The notes beneath the pieces were generated by a model. It searched no databases. It saw only the letters and a list, made by a program, of their open reading frames with translations, and was not told where the DNA came from. The translations under genes and the position numbers were made by a program. This document shows positions 33,563-43,824 of a stretch of DNA of 64,000 bases, in pieces; the first letter of the stretch is position 1, and each line of letters begins with the position of its first letter. This DNA comes from Aestuariirhabdus haliotis. Lineage in GTDB: Bacteria; Pseudomonadota; Gammaproteobacteria; Pseudomonadales; Aestuariirhabdaceae. The DNA is taken from positions 1-64,000 of the forward strand of contig NZ_JAKSDZ010000010.1 in the NCBI RefSeq assembly GCF_023509475.1, written 5' to 3'.

Positions 33563-34447
33563 TTACTTATTCGACAGGCTGTAGATGTAAGCTGAGACAA
33601 GGTGGACCTTGTCTTCACCCAGAATGTCATTCCAGGCAGGCATTACGCCGTTACGGCCGTTACGAATGGTGTAAGCCACACGAGCAGGTGATGAACCATA
33701 GAGCCAGATGTTGTCGGCCAGGTTAGGCGCACCCAGCGCCAGATTACCTTCACCGGCAGCACCGTGACAGGCGGCACAGGTTGCATCGAATACGACCTTG
33801 CCTGCGGCTAGCTGAGCGGCATCGGCATTTTGCTCGAGACCGCTCATGGAGCGAACGTAGGCGGTGACATCGGTCACGCCCTTGTCACCAATCACGGCCC
33901 CCCAGGCTGGCATCTGGCCCTTACGTCCCTCAGCGATACTGGTTTTAATGGCATCGGCGCTGCCGCCATATAACCAGGAACCATCGGTCAGGTTAGGGAA
34001 GCCAAAGGCACCACGGGCATCGGAGCCATGGCACAGGGCGCAGTTGTTGGCAAAAATGCGCTGCCCCATCTGCAAGGCCTGCTCGTCTTTTGCCACATCT
34101 TCAACGGAAAGGGCGCTGAACTTGGCATAGATCGGGCCATATTCTTTCTCGGCTTGCGCCATCTCTTCTTCGTATTGGCCGATCTGGGTCCAGCCACCGA
34201 TACCGGGGAAATTACCCATGCCTGGGTAGTAGATGAGGTAGACAACACCAAAAATCAGGGTGCCGACAAACATCTTGAACCACCAGCCTGGCAGGGGGTT
34301 GTCGTATTCCTCGATACCGTCGTAACTGTGACCCGTTGTTTTACCGCCACCCAGGGTTGTGGTGCGGTTGGCAAACAGAATCCAGGTGATCAGTCCGACG
34401 CACGTGGTGGTCAGGATGATGATCCACCAACTCCAAAAGCTATCCAT
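33563..34447 (-). CDS. ccoP: cbb3 cytochrome c oxidase subunit III, CcoP
   Basis: The 294-aa membrane-bound dihaem cytochrome c passes electrons to the oxidase. Two membrane helices (near 5-25 and 60-80; WWFKMFVGTLIFGVVYLIYY) precede two haem-binding sites, CALCHG and CAACHG, each with a following methionine ligand (GQMPAWG, GVMPAWN). Its start overlaps the end of ccoQ by 8 bases. Confidence 0.96.
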   Translation of the reverse strand: MDSFWSWWIIILTTTCVGLITWILFANRTTTLGGGKTTGHSYDGIEEYDNPLPGWWFKMFVGTLIFGVVYLIYYPGMGNFPGIGGWTQIGQYEEEMAQAEKEYGPIYAKFSALSVEDVAKDEQALQMGQRIFANNCALCHGSDARGAFGFPNLTDGSWLYGGSADAIKTSIAEGRKGQMPAWGAVIGDKGVTDVTAYVRSMSGLEQNADAAQLAAGKVVFDATCAACHGAAGEGNLALGAPNLADNIWLYGSSPARVAYTIRNGRNGVMPAWNDILGEDKVHLVSAYIYSLSNK

Positions 34448-34619
34448 TATTCTTCTCCTGATCAGAGTTTTCTAACGAGTCCGGGTCGTCTGCGAAGGGC
34501 AGGTTAGCCGCTTCGTCAAAGTCTTTTTTCTTGCTGGAGCTGTACGCCCAAAGGACAACGCCGATGAACGCAAGCAGCGCGAAAACAGTAGCCAGACCTC
34601 GTAATGTATTGATATCCAC
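34440..34619 (-). CDS. ccoQ: cbb3 oxidase subunit CcoQ
   Basis: A 59-codon frame starts with GTG at 34619 and ends TAG at 34440, overlapping the ccoP start. Its product DINTLRGLATVFALLAFIG (after the initiator) continues VVLWAYSSSKKKDFDEAANL with an acidic tail, the typical form of CcoQ: one membrane helix, a lysine patch, and FDEAANLPF. It sits between ccoO and ccoP where ccoQ is expected. CcoQ stabilises the assembled oxidase. Confidence 0.9.
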   Translation of the reverse strand: MDINTLRGLATVFALLAFIGVVLWAYSSSKKKDFDEAANLPFADDPDSLENSDQEKNNG

Positions 34620-34624
34620 TGTGA

Positions 34625-35233
34625 TTACCGCTTCTGAGAAATGACGGTGCCGAGGTTCTGCAGATAAGCAACCAGTGCATCCAGCTCGGTTTTGCCGCGA
34701 ACGGCATCGCTGGCGCCTGCTATATCCTCATCGGTATAGGGAACGCCTACGGTACGCAGAGCTTCCATCTTGGCGGCGGTGTACTTGCCGGTGAGTTTGT
34801 TCTCAGCCAGGAAAGAGTACGCCGGCATGATGGAGGTCGGGACCACATCACGGGGGTTGATCAGGTGCGCACGGTGCCAGTCATCGGAATAACGCTGTCC
34901 AACACGAGCCAGATCAGGACCGGTACGCTTGGAGCCCCACAGGAAGGGGTGCTCGTAAACGCTTTCACCGGCAACCGAATAATGGCCGTAACGCTCGGTT
35001 TCTGCACGGAAAGGGCGAATCATCTGTGAGTGGCAGCCGACGCAGCCTTCACGGATATAGATATCGCGACCTTCCAGTTGCAATGCATTGTGAGGCTCAA
35101 GGCCCTCAACAGGCTCGGTAGTCTCTGCCTGAAAGAACAGAGGTACGATCTCAACCAGGGCGCCAAAGCTGATGGCGATGATGGTAAAGAAGATCATCAA
35201 GCCGATATTTTTTTCGACAATTTCGTGATTCAT
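34625..35233 (-). CDS. ccoO: cbb3 cytochrome c oxidase subunit II, CcoO
   Basis: CcoO is the monohaem cytochrome c subunit. The 202-aa protein has an N-terminal membrane helix ([20 protein letters not shown]), the haem motif [14 protein letters not shown], and the later [11 protein letters not shown] with the methionine ligand. It starts 13 bases after ccoN. Confidence 0.96.
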   Translation of the reverse strand: MNHEIVEKNIGLMIFFTIIAISFGALVEIVPLFFQAETTEPVEGLEPHNALQLEGRDIYIREGCVGCHSQMIRPFRAETERYGHYSVAGESVYEHPFLWGSKRTGPDLARVGQRYSDDWHRAHLINPRDVVPTSIMPAYSFLAENKLTGKYTAAKMEALRTVGVPYTDEDIAGASDAVRGKTELDALVAYLQNLGTVISQKR

Positions 35234-35246
35234 GATTCTGTTCCCC

Positions 35247-36671
35247 TTAGGCCATCTGCGCCGCAGCGTTCGCTTTAACCGGATCGGCGTTACGGACGGT
35301 GGCCCAGGTGTTATAAGCCATCAGAAGCATGCCCAGCAGGAAGAAAGCACCGCCGATCGCACGGACGATGTAACCAAATTCACTGGCCTGAACTGATTCG
35401 ATAAAGCTGTAAGTCAAGGTGCCGTCGGTATTTACTGCGCGCCACATCAGGCCCTGAGTAATACCGTTTACCCACATGGAAGCGATGTACAGAACGGTAC
35501 CGATGGTCGCCAGCCAGAAATGGGTATTGATCAAGGATACGCTGGCCATCTCATCTTTACCCCAGAGTTTGGGGATCAGGTGATAGAGGCAGCCGATCGA
35601 TACCATGGCAACCCAGCCCAAGGCACCGGCGTGTACGTGACCAATGGTCCAGTCGGTGTAGTGGGAGAGGGCGTTGACGGTCTTGATGGCCATCATTGGG
35701 CCTTCAAATGTCGACATACCGTAGAAGGAGAGTGATACCACCAGGAAGCGCAATACCGGGTCGGTGCGCAGCTTATGCCAGGCGCCACTCAGGGTCATCA
35801 TTCCGTTGATCATGCCACCCCAGGACGGTGCCAGCAGGATCAGCGACATCACCATGCCCAGGCTCTGAGCCCAATCCGGGAGAGCGGTGTAGTGCAGGTG
35901 GTGAGGGCCAGCCCAGATGTAGATAGCAACCAGAGCCCAGAAATGCACGATAGACAAACGGTAAGAGTAAACAGGGCGACCTGCTTGCTTGGGTACGAAG
36001 TAGTACATCATGCCCAGGAAACCGGCGGTCAGGAAGAAACCTACCGCGTTGTGTCCATACCACCACTGAATCATGGCGTCTTGAGCACCCGCGTAAACAG
36101 AGTAGGACTTCCACATGTTAACCGGAATGGCCATGTTGTTAACAATATGAAGCACGGCGACGGTGACAATAAAGCCGCCGAAGAACCAGTTGGCAACATA
36201 GATGTGCTTGCCCTGACGCTTCATGATGGTGCCGAAGAAGACAATCGCGTAGGAGACCCAAACAATGGCGATGGCAATGCCAATAGGCCATTCCAGTTCG
36301 GCGTACTCTTTGGAGGTTGTCAGGCCCTGAGGCAGGGTGATAACAGCAGCAACGATGATTGCTTGCCAGCCCCAGAAAGTGAAAGCGGCCAGACTGTCAG
36401 AAAACAGTCGAGCTCGACAAGTACGCTGCACGACGTAGTACGACGTAGCGAAGAGGGCACTACCACCAAAGGCAAAAATAACGGCGTTCGTATGAAGCGG
36501 ACGCAGGCGGCCAAAGGTTAGGTAAGGTTCAAAGTTTAGGTCAGGAAAAACCAACTGGGTAGCGATTAACACTCCCACTGCCATTCCAACGATCCCCCAA
36601 ATGACCGTCATAATGGCAAACTGGCGTACGACCTTATAGTTATAAAATGAAGTATTGGTTACCGTACTCAT
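35247..36671 (-). CDS. ccoN: cbb3 cytochrome c oxidase subunit I, CcoN
   Basis: CcoN is the catalytic subunit of the high-affinity cbb3 oxidase used at low oxygen. The 474-aa protein has about twelve membrane helices, with the haem and copper ligands visible as [44 protein letters not shown] and the helix X pair [15 protein letters not shown]. It is the first gene of ccoNOQP-GHIS. A perfect FNR box lies about 295 bases upstream. Confidence 0.97.
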   Translation of the reverse strand: MSTVTNTSFYNYKVVRQFAIMTVIWGIVGMAVGVLIATQLVFPDLNFEPYLTFGRLRPLHTNAVIFAFGGSALFATSYYVVQRTCRARLFSDSLAAFTFWGWQAIIVAAVITLPQGLTTSKEYAELEWPIGIAIAIVWVSYAIVFFGTIMKRQGKHIYVANWFFGGFIVTVAVLHIVNNMAIPVNMWKSYSVYAGAQDAMIQWWYGHNAVGFFLTAGFLGMMYYFVPKQAGRPVYSYRLSIVHFWALVAIYIWAGPHHLHYTALPDWAQSLGMVMSLILLAPSWGGMINGMMTLSGAWHKLRTDPVLRFLVVSLSFYGMSTFEGPMMAIKTVNALSHYTDWTIGHVHAGALGWVAMVSIGCLYHLIPKLWGKDEMASVSLINTHFWLATIGTVLYIASMWVNGITQGLMWRAVNTDGTLTYSFIESVQASEFGYIVRAIGGAFFLLGMLLMAYNTWATVRNADPVKANAAAQMA

Positions 36672-36964
36672 CTTTCAGGTTCCATCAGTTGCACGTGCTG
36701 TTTTGTCATAACATCAACCCGAACGCGGTCCAAGCGTAGGTGTACGCTCTTTATTTATAATTTTTATTGTGCGGAAGTTGTCCGCTGAGGCTATGACTCT
36801 TTGTAAGCAGGCGAAGGTCGAAGAGCTTCGGCCGCTTGGCTCCCTTATAAGGCGGTTCCGATTACCAAGGCAATCGATTCCGGCTGCGGAGGATAAGTGT
36901 TGCGCGTGATATATGTCAACAAGCATCCACAGGGCCTTTGTACCAAACCACTCTAGGTTGCTGC

Positions 36965-36978
36965 TTGATCTAAATCAA
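36965..36978 (-). promoter_or_regulatory. Perfect FNR/Anr box before ccoN
   Basis: TTGATCTAAATCAA matches TTGAT-N4-ATCAA fully. It lies in the 349-base gap (36672-37020) between ccoN and the second FNR-type gene; the rest of that gap shows no other signal I can name. The distance implies a 5' leader of roughly 250 bases on the ccoN transcript. Confidence 0.8.
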
Positions 36979-37020
36979 TCTTTTATGGACTGTGTCGCTC
37001 AATGGAAATATAGCAACGGA

Positions 37021-37794
37021 TTAATCGGCTTTTGGCTGAGGTAGCCCGGCTGTGTTCAGGAGTTGCTCATAGTCGGTCAGCACCAGTTTTCGGGCGTCTA
37101 TATCGATTAAACCTTGCTGTTGGAATTTGCTCAGCGCACGGCTCAGGGTTTCTTTCGGCAATCCCAGGAAGTTGGCGATATCATCACGCCGCATGCTCAG
37201 GGTCAGGGTCGGGTAATCGAATCCGCGTCGGCGGGTGCGTTGCTCCAGGTTAATAAAGAAAGCAGCCACGCGTTGGTCGACATTTTTTCTTCCCATGAGT
37301 GTGGTAAAGCTGAGCTGGCTGTGGAAGCTCTCCATGCTGAGCATGGTAAAGAGATTGCTGCGCAGTTCCGGTACTTTGTCGGCGTAGTCCATTAAACGTT
37401 GATAGGGGATTTCGCAGACATAGCTTTGTTCCAGGGCAATGGCCTTGTATGGGTAATGGCCTACGGCCATGCCGCTGTAACCCACCAGCTCACCGCTAAA
37501 ACTGAAGCCGCATACCTTTTCTTTGTGCTGCTCATCCGGTAACACCAGCTTGAAGGCACCGGCGCTAATGGCGTAGATGGCATTAAAGGCGTCGCCTTCG
37601 CCAAACAAGACCTCTCCTGCAGCAAGTGGCACCCGGCGCTGAAGGAGACCTTCTATCAGGTCAAACTGGTTGCCGGATATTTCGAGTGGATTGCACAGAG
37701 GGAACAGGGCGCAGTGTTCGCATTGGACGTACTTGTCCTCTTCTGCTTTGGTGCAGTCTCTTTTGGGGCAACTGGGCTCTGTTGGTTGAGTCAT
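37021..37794 (-). CDS. Second FNR-type Fe-S regulator
   Basis: The product (257 aa from ATG 37794; a TTG lies 7 codons earlier) is a second complete FNR-type protein. Cysteines C25, C28 and C34 (CEHCALFPLC) and the one in YVCEIPY match the cluster ligands, and two extra cysteines, C9 and C14, precede them. The recognition helix LPKETLSRALSKFQ keeps E-xx-SR, so it should read the same TTGAT sites as the protein at 25571. It lies directly upstream of the ccoN promoter. Division of labour between the two is unknown. Confidence 0.88.
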   Translation of the reverse strand: MTQPTEPSCPKRDCTKAEEDKYVQCEHCALFPLCNPLEISGNQFDLIEGLLQRRVPLAAGEVLFGEGDAFNAIYAISAGAFKLVLPDEQHKEKVCGFSFSGELVGYSGMAVGHYPYKAIALEQSYVCEIPYQRLMDYADKVPELRSNLFTMLSMESFHSQLSFTTLMGRKNVDQRVAAFFINLEQRTRRRGFDYPTLTLSMRRDDIANFLGLPKETLSRALSKFQQQGLIDIDARKLVLTDYEQLLNTAGLPQPKAD

Positions 37795-37948
37795 CGGGCG
37801 CAAGTCTAGGGTCAAAATGCCATCTTAAAGCAGTCGCAATCTGTCGGCTTTGATAATTATCAACTTTCACCAGAAAGCGAACGGGTTGTTATTGCTACTG
37901 CTTGCCTTTGCCTTTGCCTGGCAAGCAGTGCAGTCATTGATTGATTAA

Positions 37949-38230
37949 TTAATGGGAAAGAACGGTGGCTTTCTCTTCAACTTCGAGCATTGGCTTGATG
38001 GCTTCCAGTAACTGCCGACGTTGCGGTGAATTTTCCCACATTTGCCAGGACTGGACATTCGCCCAGTTAATGATGACGAGGCGATGATTGGGGTTAGCAA
38101 CATCTTTCAGCGATTCGCTGGAGATAAAGCCTGGCGCCTGAACAACGCCTGAAATGGTTTTTTTGATGGCTTCTTCGTAGTGTGGGCCAAGGCCTTCTGC
38201 TATTACTCGTTCGATGACGACTTTGATCAT
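37949..38230 (-). CDS. Antibiotic biosynthesis monooxygenase (ABM) domain protein
   Basis: This 93-aa protein is a single ABM-like alpha/beta domain (MIKVVIERVIAEGL, then YEEAIKKTISGVVQAPGFIS and WANVQSWQMWENSPQRR). Such small dimeric proteins include haem-degrading and quinol monooxygenases as well as proteins with no known activity; the residues here do not decide between them. It stands alone, and its stop is 153 bases from the start of the regulator gene at 37794. Confidence 0.75.
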   Translation of the reverse strand: MIKVVIERVIAEGLGPHYEEAIKKTISGVVQAPGFISSESLKDVANPNHRLVIINWANVQSWQMWENSPQRRQLLEAIKPMLEVEEKATVLSH

Positions 38231-38472
38231 TGATATTTCCTTACTGATCGCTACTTATGAATTATCTGTCCAGATAATCTCTTTATAACCGAACTGCCTG
38301 CTAACGCAAGTACTTACCTTCTGTATTCTGGTGTTTTTCAGGTAATTAGGCCGAAGGTCTTACAGGGCTGTGAATTGATCAGGGCAGGCAGCTGAATCGT
38401 TTGGACTCAGGCTTTTGGTTCCGATGGTGGCTCTGGTAAAGTAGCGGCTTTCATTGTTAATGATCAAAGGGA

Positions 38473-38715
38473 ATGCCTTCGATGCCCCACAACCCTACCC
38501 ATGTATTGGATGCTTGCGGATTACTCTGTCCGGAACCTGTTATGTTGCTGCATAACAAGGTTCGTGAGATGGCATCGGGTGAAGTGTTGGAGGTGATCGC
38601 CACAGATCCATCAACCACTCGGGATATTCCAAAATTTTGTAACTTTCTGGATCATGAACTGCTTTCCCAGGAAGAGCGTGATCGCAAATATTTCTACTAT
38701 ATTCGCAAGGGTTAG
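38473..38715 (+). CDS. tusA: Sulfur carrier protein TusA
   Basis: TusA passes persulfide sulfur from IscS to the TusBCD/E relay for tRNA 2-thiouridine and other uses. The 80-aa product has the signature [20 protein letters not shown] (split: [13 protein letters not shown]) with the active cysteine in the CPxP motif, and [20 protein letters not shown] (family TDPxTxxDIPxFC). The first ATG (38473) is 2 bases after AAAGGGA; the one at 38482 is better spaced, so the true start may be three codons later. Confidence 0.95.
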   Translation: MPSMPHNPTHVLDACGLLCPEPVMLLHNKVREMASGEVLEVIATDPSTTRDIPKFCNFLDHELLSQEERDRKYFYYIRKG

Positions 38716-38808
38716 AGGGTCAGGAGGTTAGGCAGGGTTCCTTGCTATTGAGCTAACTTGCCAGCACTTTATGATGTCGTTGCTGTTTTTCATGTGTTTT
38801 CGTGGGTA

Positions 38809-40176
38809 TCAGATGGATGTCTGATTGCGGCGGAAAATACGAAATAAACGCCATCCTAATAAGAGTGCTGCGGTGCTGAGGCCCGTTAATAACCCGATCC
38901 AAAACCCTGCAGGCCCCATAGCCCTGGTGATATGGTCGGTTAACCCCAGGGTGTAGCCCAAGGGCAGGGCGATGACCCAATACGCGATCAGGACGATCAG
39001 CATCGGCATTCGAGTGTCTTTGTAGCCTCTCAGGCTGCTGGCTGCGGCTACCTGCAGAGCATCCGGTACTTGATACAAGGCCGCGAACAGCAATAAATAG
39101 GAGGCAATTTCTATTACGCCATTATTGTCCGTATACAGCGACACAATCTGCAACGGAAACAGTATTAGCAGGATGGCGGTTGTTGCTGAAAGCAGGGTGT
39201 TAAAGCCCAGGCCCGTCAGGGAGGCTATTTGGGCACGGTAATAGTTGCCGGCCCCCACTTCATAACCTACCCGGATCGTCATGGCCAGGCCGACGCTGAG
39301 CGGTAGCATATAGGTGATCGAAGATACGTTGAGTGCGATCTGGTGCCCGGCAATGATTTCAGTTGGCAGTCGGCCAATGAGTAATGCGATTACGGAGAAA
39401 ATGCTGGCTTCGACAAAAATGGTGATGCCGATAGGGGCGCCCAGGCGGGTCAGGGTAAGGATACGATTCAATTGGGGCTTAACGGAACCTTTAAGCAGGC
39501 CCAGCGCCCGGTGTCCTTTGTCGAAGGATATGTAACAAATCATGCAGGTGAGCATGGCGGTAGCTGACAATGCGGTAGCATAACCGCAGCCGGCGGCTCC
39601 CAGTTCCGGAGCGCCCCACTGGCCATAAATAAACGCGTAATTAGCCGGGATGTTGAGGCCAAAACCGACGAAAGCGAAGATCATTCCTGGTTTGGTTTGG
39701 GAACGGCCTTCACAGTAGCAGCTTAATGCCAGATAGATGGCCATCATCGGAAAGCCCCAGCTAAAGGCATCTAGATAGCGGCTAGCTTCAACCGCAACAG
39801 GCTGGGTAACATCCAGCCACTGAAACGCAAGGTCAGCATTTCTGACCAGCATGACCGCAAGGGCCCCTGCGATAATGGCTATCCATATTGATTGATGCGC
39901 TGCAGGTGCAATTTCAGCATGTTTTCCGCCGCCGGCTAACTGCGCCACTGTGGGCACTAATGCCATTAACAGACCCCGCATAAACAGGAAGATGGGTATC
40001 CATATACTGTTACCCACTGCCACGGCGGCCAAGGTGGTGGCATTATAGTTACCAGCCATCAGGGTATCGACCAGTCCCATGCCACTGGTGGCAATCTGGG
40101 CGGCGATGATCGGGGTGGCTAGGCTGATTAGCTGCTTCAGTTCAATTGAAGCCTGACTGCGCCATGAAGGCTGCAT
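38809..40176 (-). CDS. MATE family multidrug efflux transporter
   Basis: The 455-aa integral membrane protein has twelve expected helices in the two-bundle MATE form. N-terminal features are ELKQLISLATPIIAAQIATS and GLVDTLMAGNYNATTLAAVA (both in NorM/DinF style), and the second half repeats the pattern (ALNVSSITYMLPLSVGLAMT). It is of the Na+/H+-coupled NorM group. Substrates cannot be told from sequence. The gene is convergent with tusA and diverges from pdxB. Confidence 0.9.
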   Translation of the reverse strand: MQPSWRSQASIELKQLISLATPIIAAQIATSGMGLVDTLMAGNYNATTLAAVAVGNSIWIPIFLFMRGLLMALVPTVAQLAGGGKHAEIAPAAHQSIWIAIIAGALAVMLVRNADLAFQWLDVTQPVAVEASRYLDAFSWGFPMMAIYLALSCYCEGRSQTKPGMIFAFVGFGLNIPANYAFIYGQWGAPELGAAGCGYATALSATAMLTCMICYISFDKGHRALGLLKGSVKPQLNRILTLTRLGAPIGITIFVEASIFSVIALLIGRLPTEIIAGHQIALNVSSITYMLPLSVGLAMTIRVGYEVGAGNYYRAQIASLTGLGFNTLLSATTAILLILFPLQIVSLYTDNNGVIEIASYLLLFAALYQVPDALQVAAASSLRGYKDTRMPMLIVLIAYWVIALPLGYTLGLTDHITRAMGPAGFWIGLLTGLSTAALLLGWRLFRIFRRNQTSI

Positions 40177-40337
40177 GGGTGAGCTCGTAAAGTTGGAATC
40201 GCCGGTTATATTACCTCGACCCGACTCTGGGTGGTATTGTTGCGAATACCTATATAACCATAGCTTGCGGCTTCGGCCGCGCTAACTTAAGCTGCTGCGC
40301 CTTCGATGATTCTCTTTAGGAGTGGGGCCGCCCCATC

Positions 40338-41507
40338 ATGAAAATTGTTGCCGATGAAAATATGCCTCTGGTGGAAGAGTTTTTCTCAGGTTGGGGGGCG
40401 ATTGAACGAGTTTCAGGTCGAGCCATTGGTCCAGAGCATGTTCGTGACGCGGATCTGCTCTTGGTGCGATCGGTGACACCCGTAAACAGCGCATTGCTAG
40501 AAGGCAGTAATGTGCGTTTTGTTGGCACGGCCACCATAGGCACGGACCATATTGATCTGGATTATTTGCAGCAACGCAATATCGGATTCAGTGCCGCACC
40601 AGGATGCAATGCGCAGGCGGTCGTGCAATATGTTTTTTCGGTGTTGGCATTAGCTTGTGACTGGCGCCAATGTCGCCTGAAGGATTTAGAAGTGGGTATT
40701 GTGGGAGCGGGCAATGTGGGTGGCTTGTTATACCGACAGTTAACTGCCCTTGGCGTGAAATGTCTCATCAGCGATCCCTTCCTTGATGATCCTTCGTTGC
40801 CTCTTTGCAGTCTTACCGAGGTGTTGCAATCCTCGGATGTGGTTAGTCTACACACACCTTTGACCAAGACGGGGAAATATCCAACAAAGCATCTTGTTAA
40901 TCGGAATAATTTGCCAGTCCTGAAGCGAGGGGCATTGTTGATTAATAGCGGGCGCGGCCCCGTGATTGATGAGCAGGCATTACTCGAGTTTTTGCTGCAA
41001 CGCGGAGACCTAAGGGTCGCGTTGGATGTTTGGGAAACCGAACCTGGTATTAATCGACGGGTTTTACAGCAGGTGGACATAGCAACCCCTCATATTGCCG
41101 GGTATAGCCTCGAAGGTCGATTGCGGGGTACGGAAATGATCTATCAAGCAGCCTGTGAGTATTTTGAGAAACCTGAGCAGTACTCTCTTGCTCAATTGAT
41201 GCCATCACCTTCCTTGGAGGGAGTGCGAGTGCAGGCTCAGGAGGATGCTCAGTCGATGGCATTTCGATTGGCGCGGTTGCTTTATGATGTGCGTGATGAT
41301 GATCTTAGAATGCGTCGACAGTTGGCTGCTAGCAATGACGTTGCGTTGTTATTTGATCGTTTGCGTAAGGAGTACCCGTTGCGGCGTGAAAATAGCAGTC
41401 TGGAGGTTGAATTCGATAAGCATTCAGACGATCGAAATGGTTTTATTTTCGGTTTGGGTTTTAATCTCGTCGGAGCAACTTCTGGTCCGCAGAGTAAGGG
41501 AGAATAA
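40338..41507 (+). CDS. pdxB: Erythronate-4-phosphate dehydrogenase
   Basis: PdxB oxidises 4-phosphoerythronate in the pyridoxal phosphate pathway. The 389-aa protein is a 2-hydroxyacid dehydrogenase with an N-terminal MKIVADENMPLVEEFF typical of PdxB, the NAD fold GIVGAGNVGGLLYRQL, the catalytic SGRGPVIDEQALLE region, WETEP and a His in ATPHIAGYSLEG, and a C-terminal dimerisation domain. It is followed at 5 bases by a NAD-kinase-like gene, so the two are probably one operon. Confidence 0.95.
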   Translation: MKIVADENMPLVEEFFSGWGAIERVSGRAIGPEHVRDADLLLVRSVTPVNSALLEGSNVRFVGTATIGTDHIDLDYLQQRNIGFSAAPGCNAQAVVQYVFSVLALACDWRQCRLKDLEVGIVGAGNVGGLLYRQLTALGVKCLISDPFLDDPSLPLCSLTEVLQSSDVVSLHTPLTKTGKYPTKHLVNRNNLPVLKRGALLINSGRGPVIDEQALLEFLLQRGDLRVALDVWETEPGINRRVLQQVDIATPHIAGYSLEGRLRGTEMIYQAACEYFEKPEQYSLAQLMPSPSLEGVRVQAQEDAQSMAFRLARLLYDVRDDDLRMRRQLAASNDVALLFDRLRKEYPLRRENSSLEVEFDKHSDDRNGFIFGLGFNLVGATSGPQSKGE

Positions 41508-41512
41508 TAAGG

Positions 41513-42709
41513 GTGAATCGACATTTCCGTTTGGGTTTGATAGTTAATCCACTGGCCGGTATCGGGGGCGCGGTTGGTTTAAAAGGTAGCGATGGAGATG
41601 AGATTGTCGAGCAGGCCTTTGCGCGTGGAGCGCTTCCCCATGCAACAGAGCGCACTCGAATCGCCCTGGAGATGCTGCGTGAATTACAACATCAGATTTC
41701 CGTCTTTACCTACTCGGGCGAGATGGGAGAAAGCCTGGCTCGGGAAATGGGCTTTGACGTTGACGTTATCGGTGAGATCGATAGCGGAAAAACCACTGCA
41801 AAAGATACTGAGCGAGCCGCCAGAGAACTGCAATCGCTTGGAGTGGATCTGATCCTGTTTGCGGGAGGGGATGGTACCGCCAGAAATATTTGCCATTCGG
41901 TGGGCGAAATGCAACCCGTGCTGGGGATTCCTGCCGGGGTCAAAATTCATTCCGGCGTTTATGCGGTAACTCCTCAGGCAGCGGGAGAGGTCGTCGCTCA
42001 ATTGATTACCGGAAAATTGGTTACAGTTGCGGAGGCGGAAGTTCGAGATATCGATGAAGAGGCATTTCGTGGTGGTCAGGTGAAAGCGCGTTATTACGGC
42101 GATATGCTGGTGCCTCGAGCCCATCAATATGTGCAGCGAGTCAAGCAGGGTGGACGTGAAGTCGAGGAGTTGGTGCTGCAGGATATTGCGGCCAGTATCA
42201 TCGAGGAGATGGACCCTGAGGCCTTTTATGTGATTGGACCCGGAACTACCACTAGGGGACTGATGGATGAAATGAATCTGGGGAATACCCTGCTGGGTGT
42301 TGACCTGGTCAAGGATCAACAGCTGATCGCCTCTGATTTGAGTGCGCAGCAATTGCTGGAACTGACCGAAGGGGCAGAAGTGTACATCCTGGTTACCGCT
42401 ATTGGTGGGCAGGGGCACATACTGGGGCGTGGTAACCATCAGATATCCCCTGAACTCATACGTCGAGCTGGGGTCGATCATATTCGTGTCATTGCCACTA
42501 AATCGAAGCTGGCCGAGCTGGAGGGTGCACCGTTGCAAGTGGATACCGGAGACCCCTCGCTGGATGACCTGCTATCTGGACATGTTCAGGTGATAACCGG
42601 GTACAGGGATGCGGTGCTGTATCCGGTTGGCTGGAAACAAGCCACCGATTCAGAGTCAGCGAAACCTGAGGTCCAGGATAAATGCACAAAGCCCTTACAC
42701 CGAGACTGA
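41513..42709 (+). CDS. ATP-NAD kinase family protein (COG3199 type)
   Basis: The 398-aa product starts with GTG (MNRHFRLGLIVNPLAGIGG). It has the ATP-NAD kinase-like core with the GGDGTARN loop (FAGGDGTARNIC), GIPAGVKIHSGVYAVTP, and a late TAIGGQGHILGRGNHQISPE. Length and blocks match COG3199 rather than the housekeeping NadK; phosphorylation of NAD or a related nucleotide is probable but not shown. The gene follows pdxB closely; the terminator hairpin overlaps its 3' end. Confidence 0.85.
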   Translation: MNRHFRLGLIVNPLAGIGGAVGLKGSDGDEIVEQAFARGALPHATERTRIALEMLRELQHQISVFTYSGEMGESLAREMGFDVDVIGEIDSGKTTAKDTERAARELQSLGVDLILFAGGDGTARNICHSVGEMQPVLGIPAGVKIHSGVYAVTPQAAGEVVAQLITGKLVTVAEAEVRDIDEEAFRGGQVKARYYGDMLVPRAHQYVQRVKQGGREVEELVLQDIAASIIEEMDPEAFYVIGPGTTTRGLMDEMNLGNTLLGVDLVKDQQLIASDLSAQQLLELTEGAEVYILVTAIGGQGHILGRGNHQISPELIRRAGVDHIRVIATKSKLAELEGAPLQVDTGDPSLDDLLSGHVQVITGYRDAVLYPVGWKQATDSESAKPEVQDKCTKPLHRD

Positions 42710-42719
42710 TGTAAGGGCT
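42690..42719. terminator. Terminator hairpin between convergent genes
   Basis: AGCCCTTACA and TGTAAGGGCT form a perfect 10-bp stem with a 10-base loop. It spans the stop codon of the NAD-kinase-like gene and lies 20 bases from the end of the opposing htpX, so it may serve both. Confidence 0.7.
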
Positions 42720-42738
42720 CTTCGAGAATTGCTTTTCG

Positions 42739-43602
42739 TTAGTTAGCTGCCTGCAGGGCAGCGATACGCTTTTCCAGCGGAGGGTGGCTCATAAAGAACT
42801 CAGCCATGCTTCTCTTGCCGTTGATACCAAAAGCCACCAGAGAGCCTTCCAGTTCGGGTTCCTTGTTGTTTTGCAGCCGTTGCAGTGCGGCAATCATCTT
42901 GTGGCGCCCGGCCAGCTCGGCGCCCCCAATATCGGCTTTGTATTCCCGTTGGCGGGAGAAGAATGCGACGACGATACTGGCCAGAATACCGAACAGCATC
43001 TCCAGTACAAAAACCACCCCCATATAGGCAAACATACCCAGACCTTCGCCGTTGTCATCGTTTTGACTCAGAACGCCGCTGATGATGTTGGCGATGATGC
43101 GGGCAATAAAGATGACGAAGGTGTTAACAACCCCTTGAATAAGCGCCAGGGTGACCATGTCACCGTTGGCAATATGGCTTACTTCATGACCGAGAACCGC
43201 TTCGGCCTCGTCCTGGTTCATATTGTTGAGCAGGCCGGTACTGACGGCGACCAGAGCGTCATCGCGCTTCATGCCGGTAGCGAAGGCGTTAATATCCTCG
43301 GCGGGATAAATCGCCACCTGAGGTGTGCCTATGCCGGCCTGTTGGGCCTGGCGCTGCACGGTTTCCAGCAACCAGCGCTCGGTATTGTTCTGGGGTTGAT
43401 CAATGACTGTGGCGCCGGTAGAGCGAAGCGCCATGGTTTTTGAAAGAGCCAATGAAATAAGCGAGCCACCAAAGCCGAACGCTGCGGCGATCATGAGAAG
43501 TCCGCTGGTGCTTCGACTGTCGATACCCAGCAGGCTCATAACGATGCTTAATACAAGCAATACGGCCAGGTTAGTGATGAGAAAAAGTCCAATACGCATC
43601 AT
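42739..43602 (-). CDS. htpX: Membrane protease HtpX
   Basis: HtpX is a zinc metalloprotease of the inner membrane that removes damaged membrane proteins. The 287-aa product has two N-terminal membrane helices, the zinc motif HEVSH (H139, E140, H143), a further membrane pair after it, and the late [15 protein letters not shown] with the third ligand. The length matches E. coli HtpX (293 aa). Confidence 0.95.
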   Translation of the reverse strand: MMRIGLFLITNLAVLLVLSIVMSLLGIDSRSTSGLLMIAAAFGFGGSLISLALSKTMALRSTGATVIDQPQNNTERWLLETVQRQAQQAGIGTPQVAIYPAEDINAFATGMKRDDALVAVSTGLLNNMNQDEAEAVLGHEVSHIANGDMVTLALIQGVVNTFVIFIARIIANIISGVLSQNDDNGEGLGMFAYMGVVFVLEMLFGILASIVVAFFSRQREYKADIGGAELAGRHKMIAALQRLQNNKEPELEGSLVAFGINGKRSMAEFFMSHPPLEKRIAALQAAN

Positions 43603-43824
43603 AGGGTCAGGTTTCCTTTAAATGTAAAACGTCAGATAGATAAAATTATGTGGTCAAAGGGGTGCTTTTCAACAGATCCTGTGTAAAGGCATCGAAAAAG
43701 AGCGGTAACTGTTGGTAAGTGGAAGGCGGCACGTCAATCGTACCGGGTATCCAGCAGCCGCTTTAAATTAAAGCGTCAGAAGAGATAGGGGTAATTATTG
43801 GTTTTACCGGATAGGCTGGCGAAG

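Noticed and set aside
35775-36521. Plus-strand 248-codon frame
   Set aside because: It is the antisense shadow of ccoN; no start signal and no recognisable domain.
38454-38467. TTGTTAATGATCAA near tusA
   Set aside because: One mismatch to FNR and it overlaps the ribosome site of tusA, too close to act as a normal activator site.
41684-42538. Minus-strand 284-codon frame
   Set aside because: It is opposite the NAD-kinase-like gene, whose GGDGT motif is clear.
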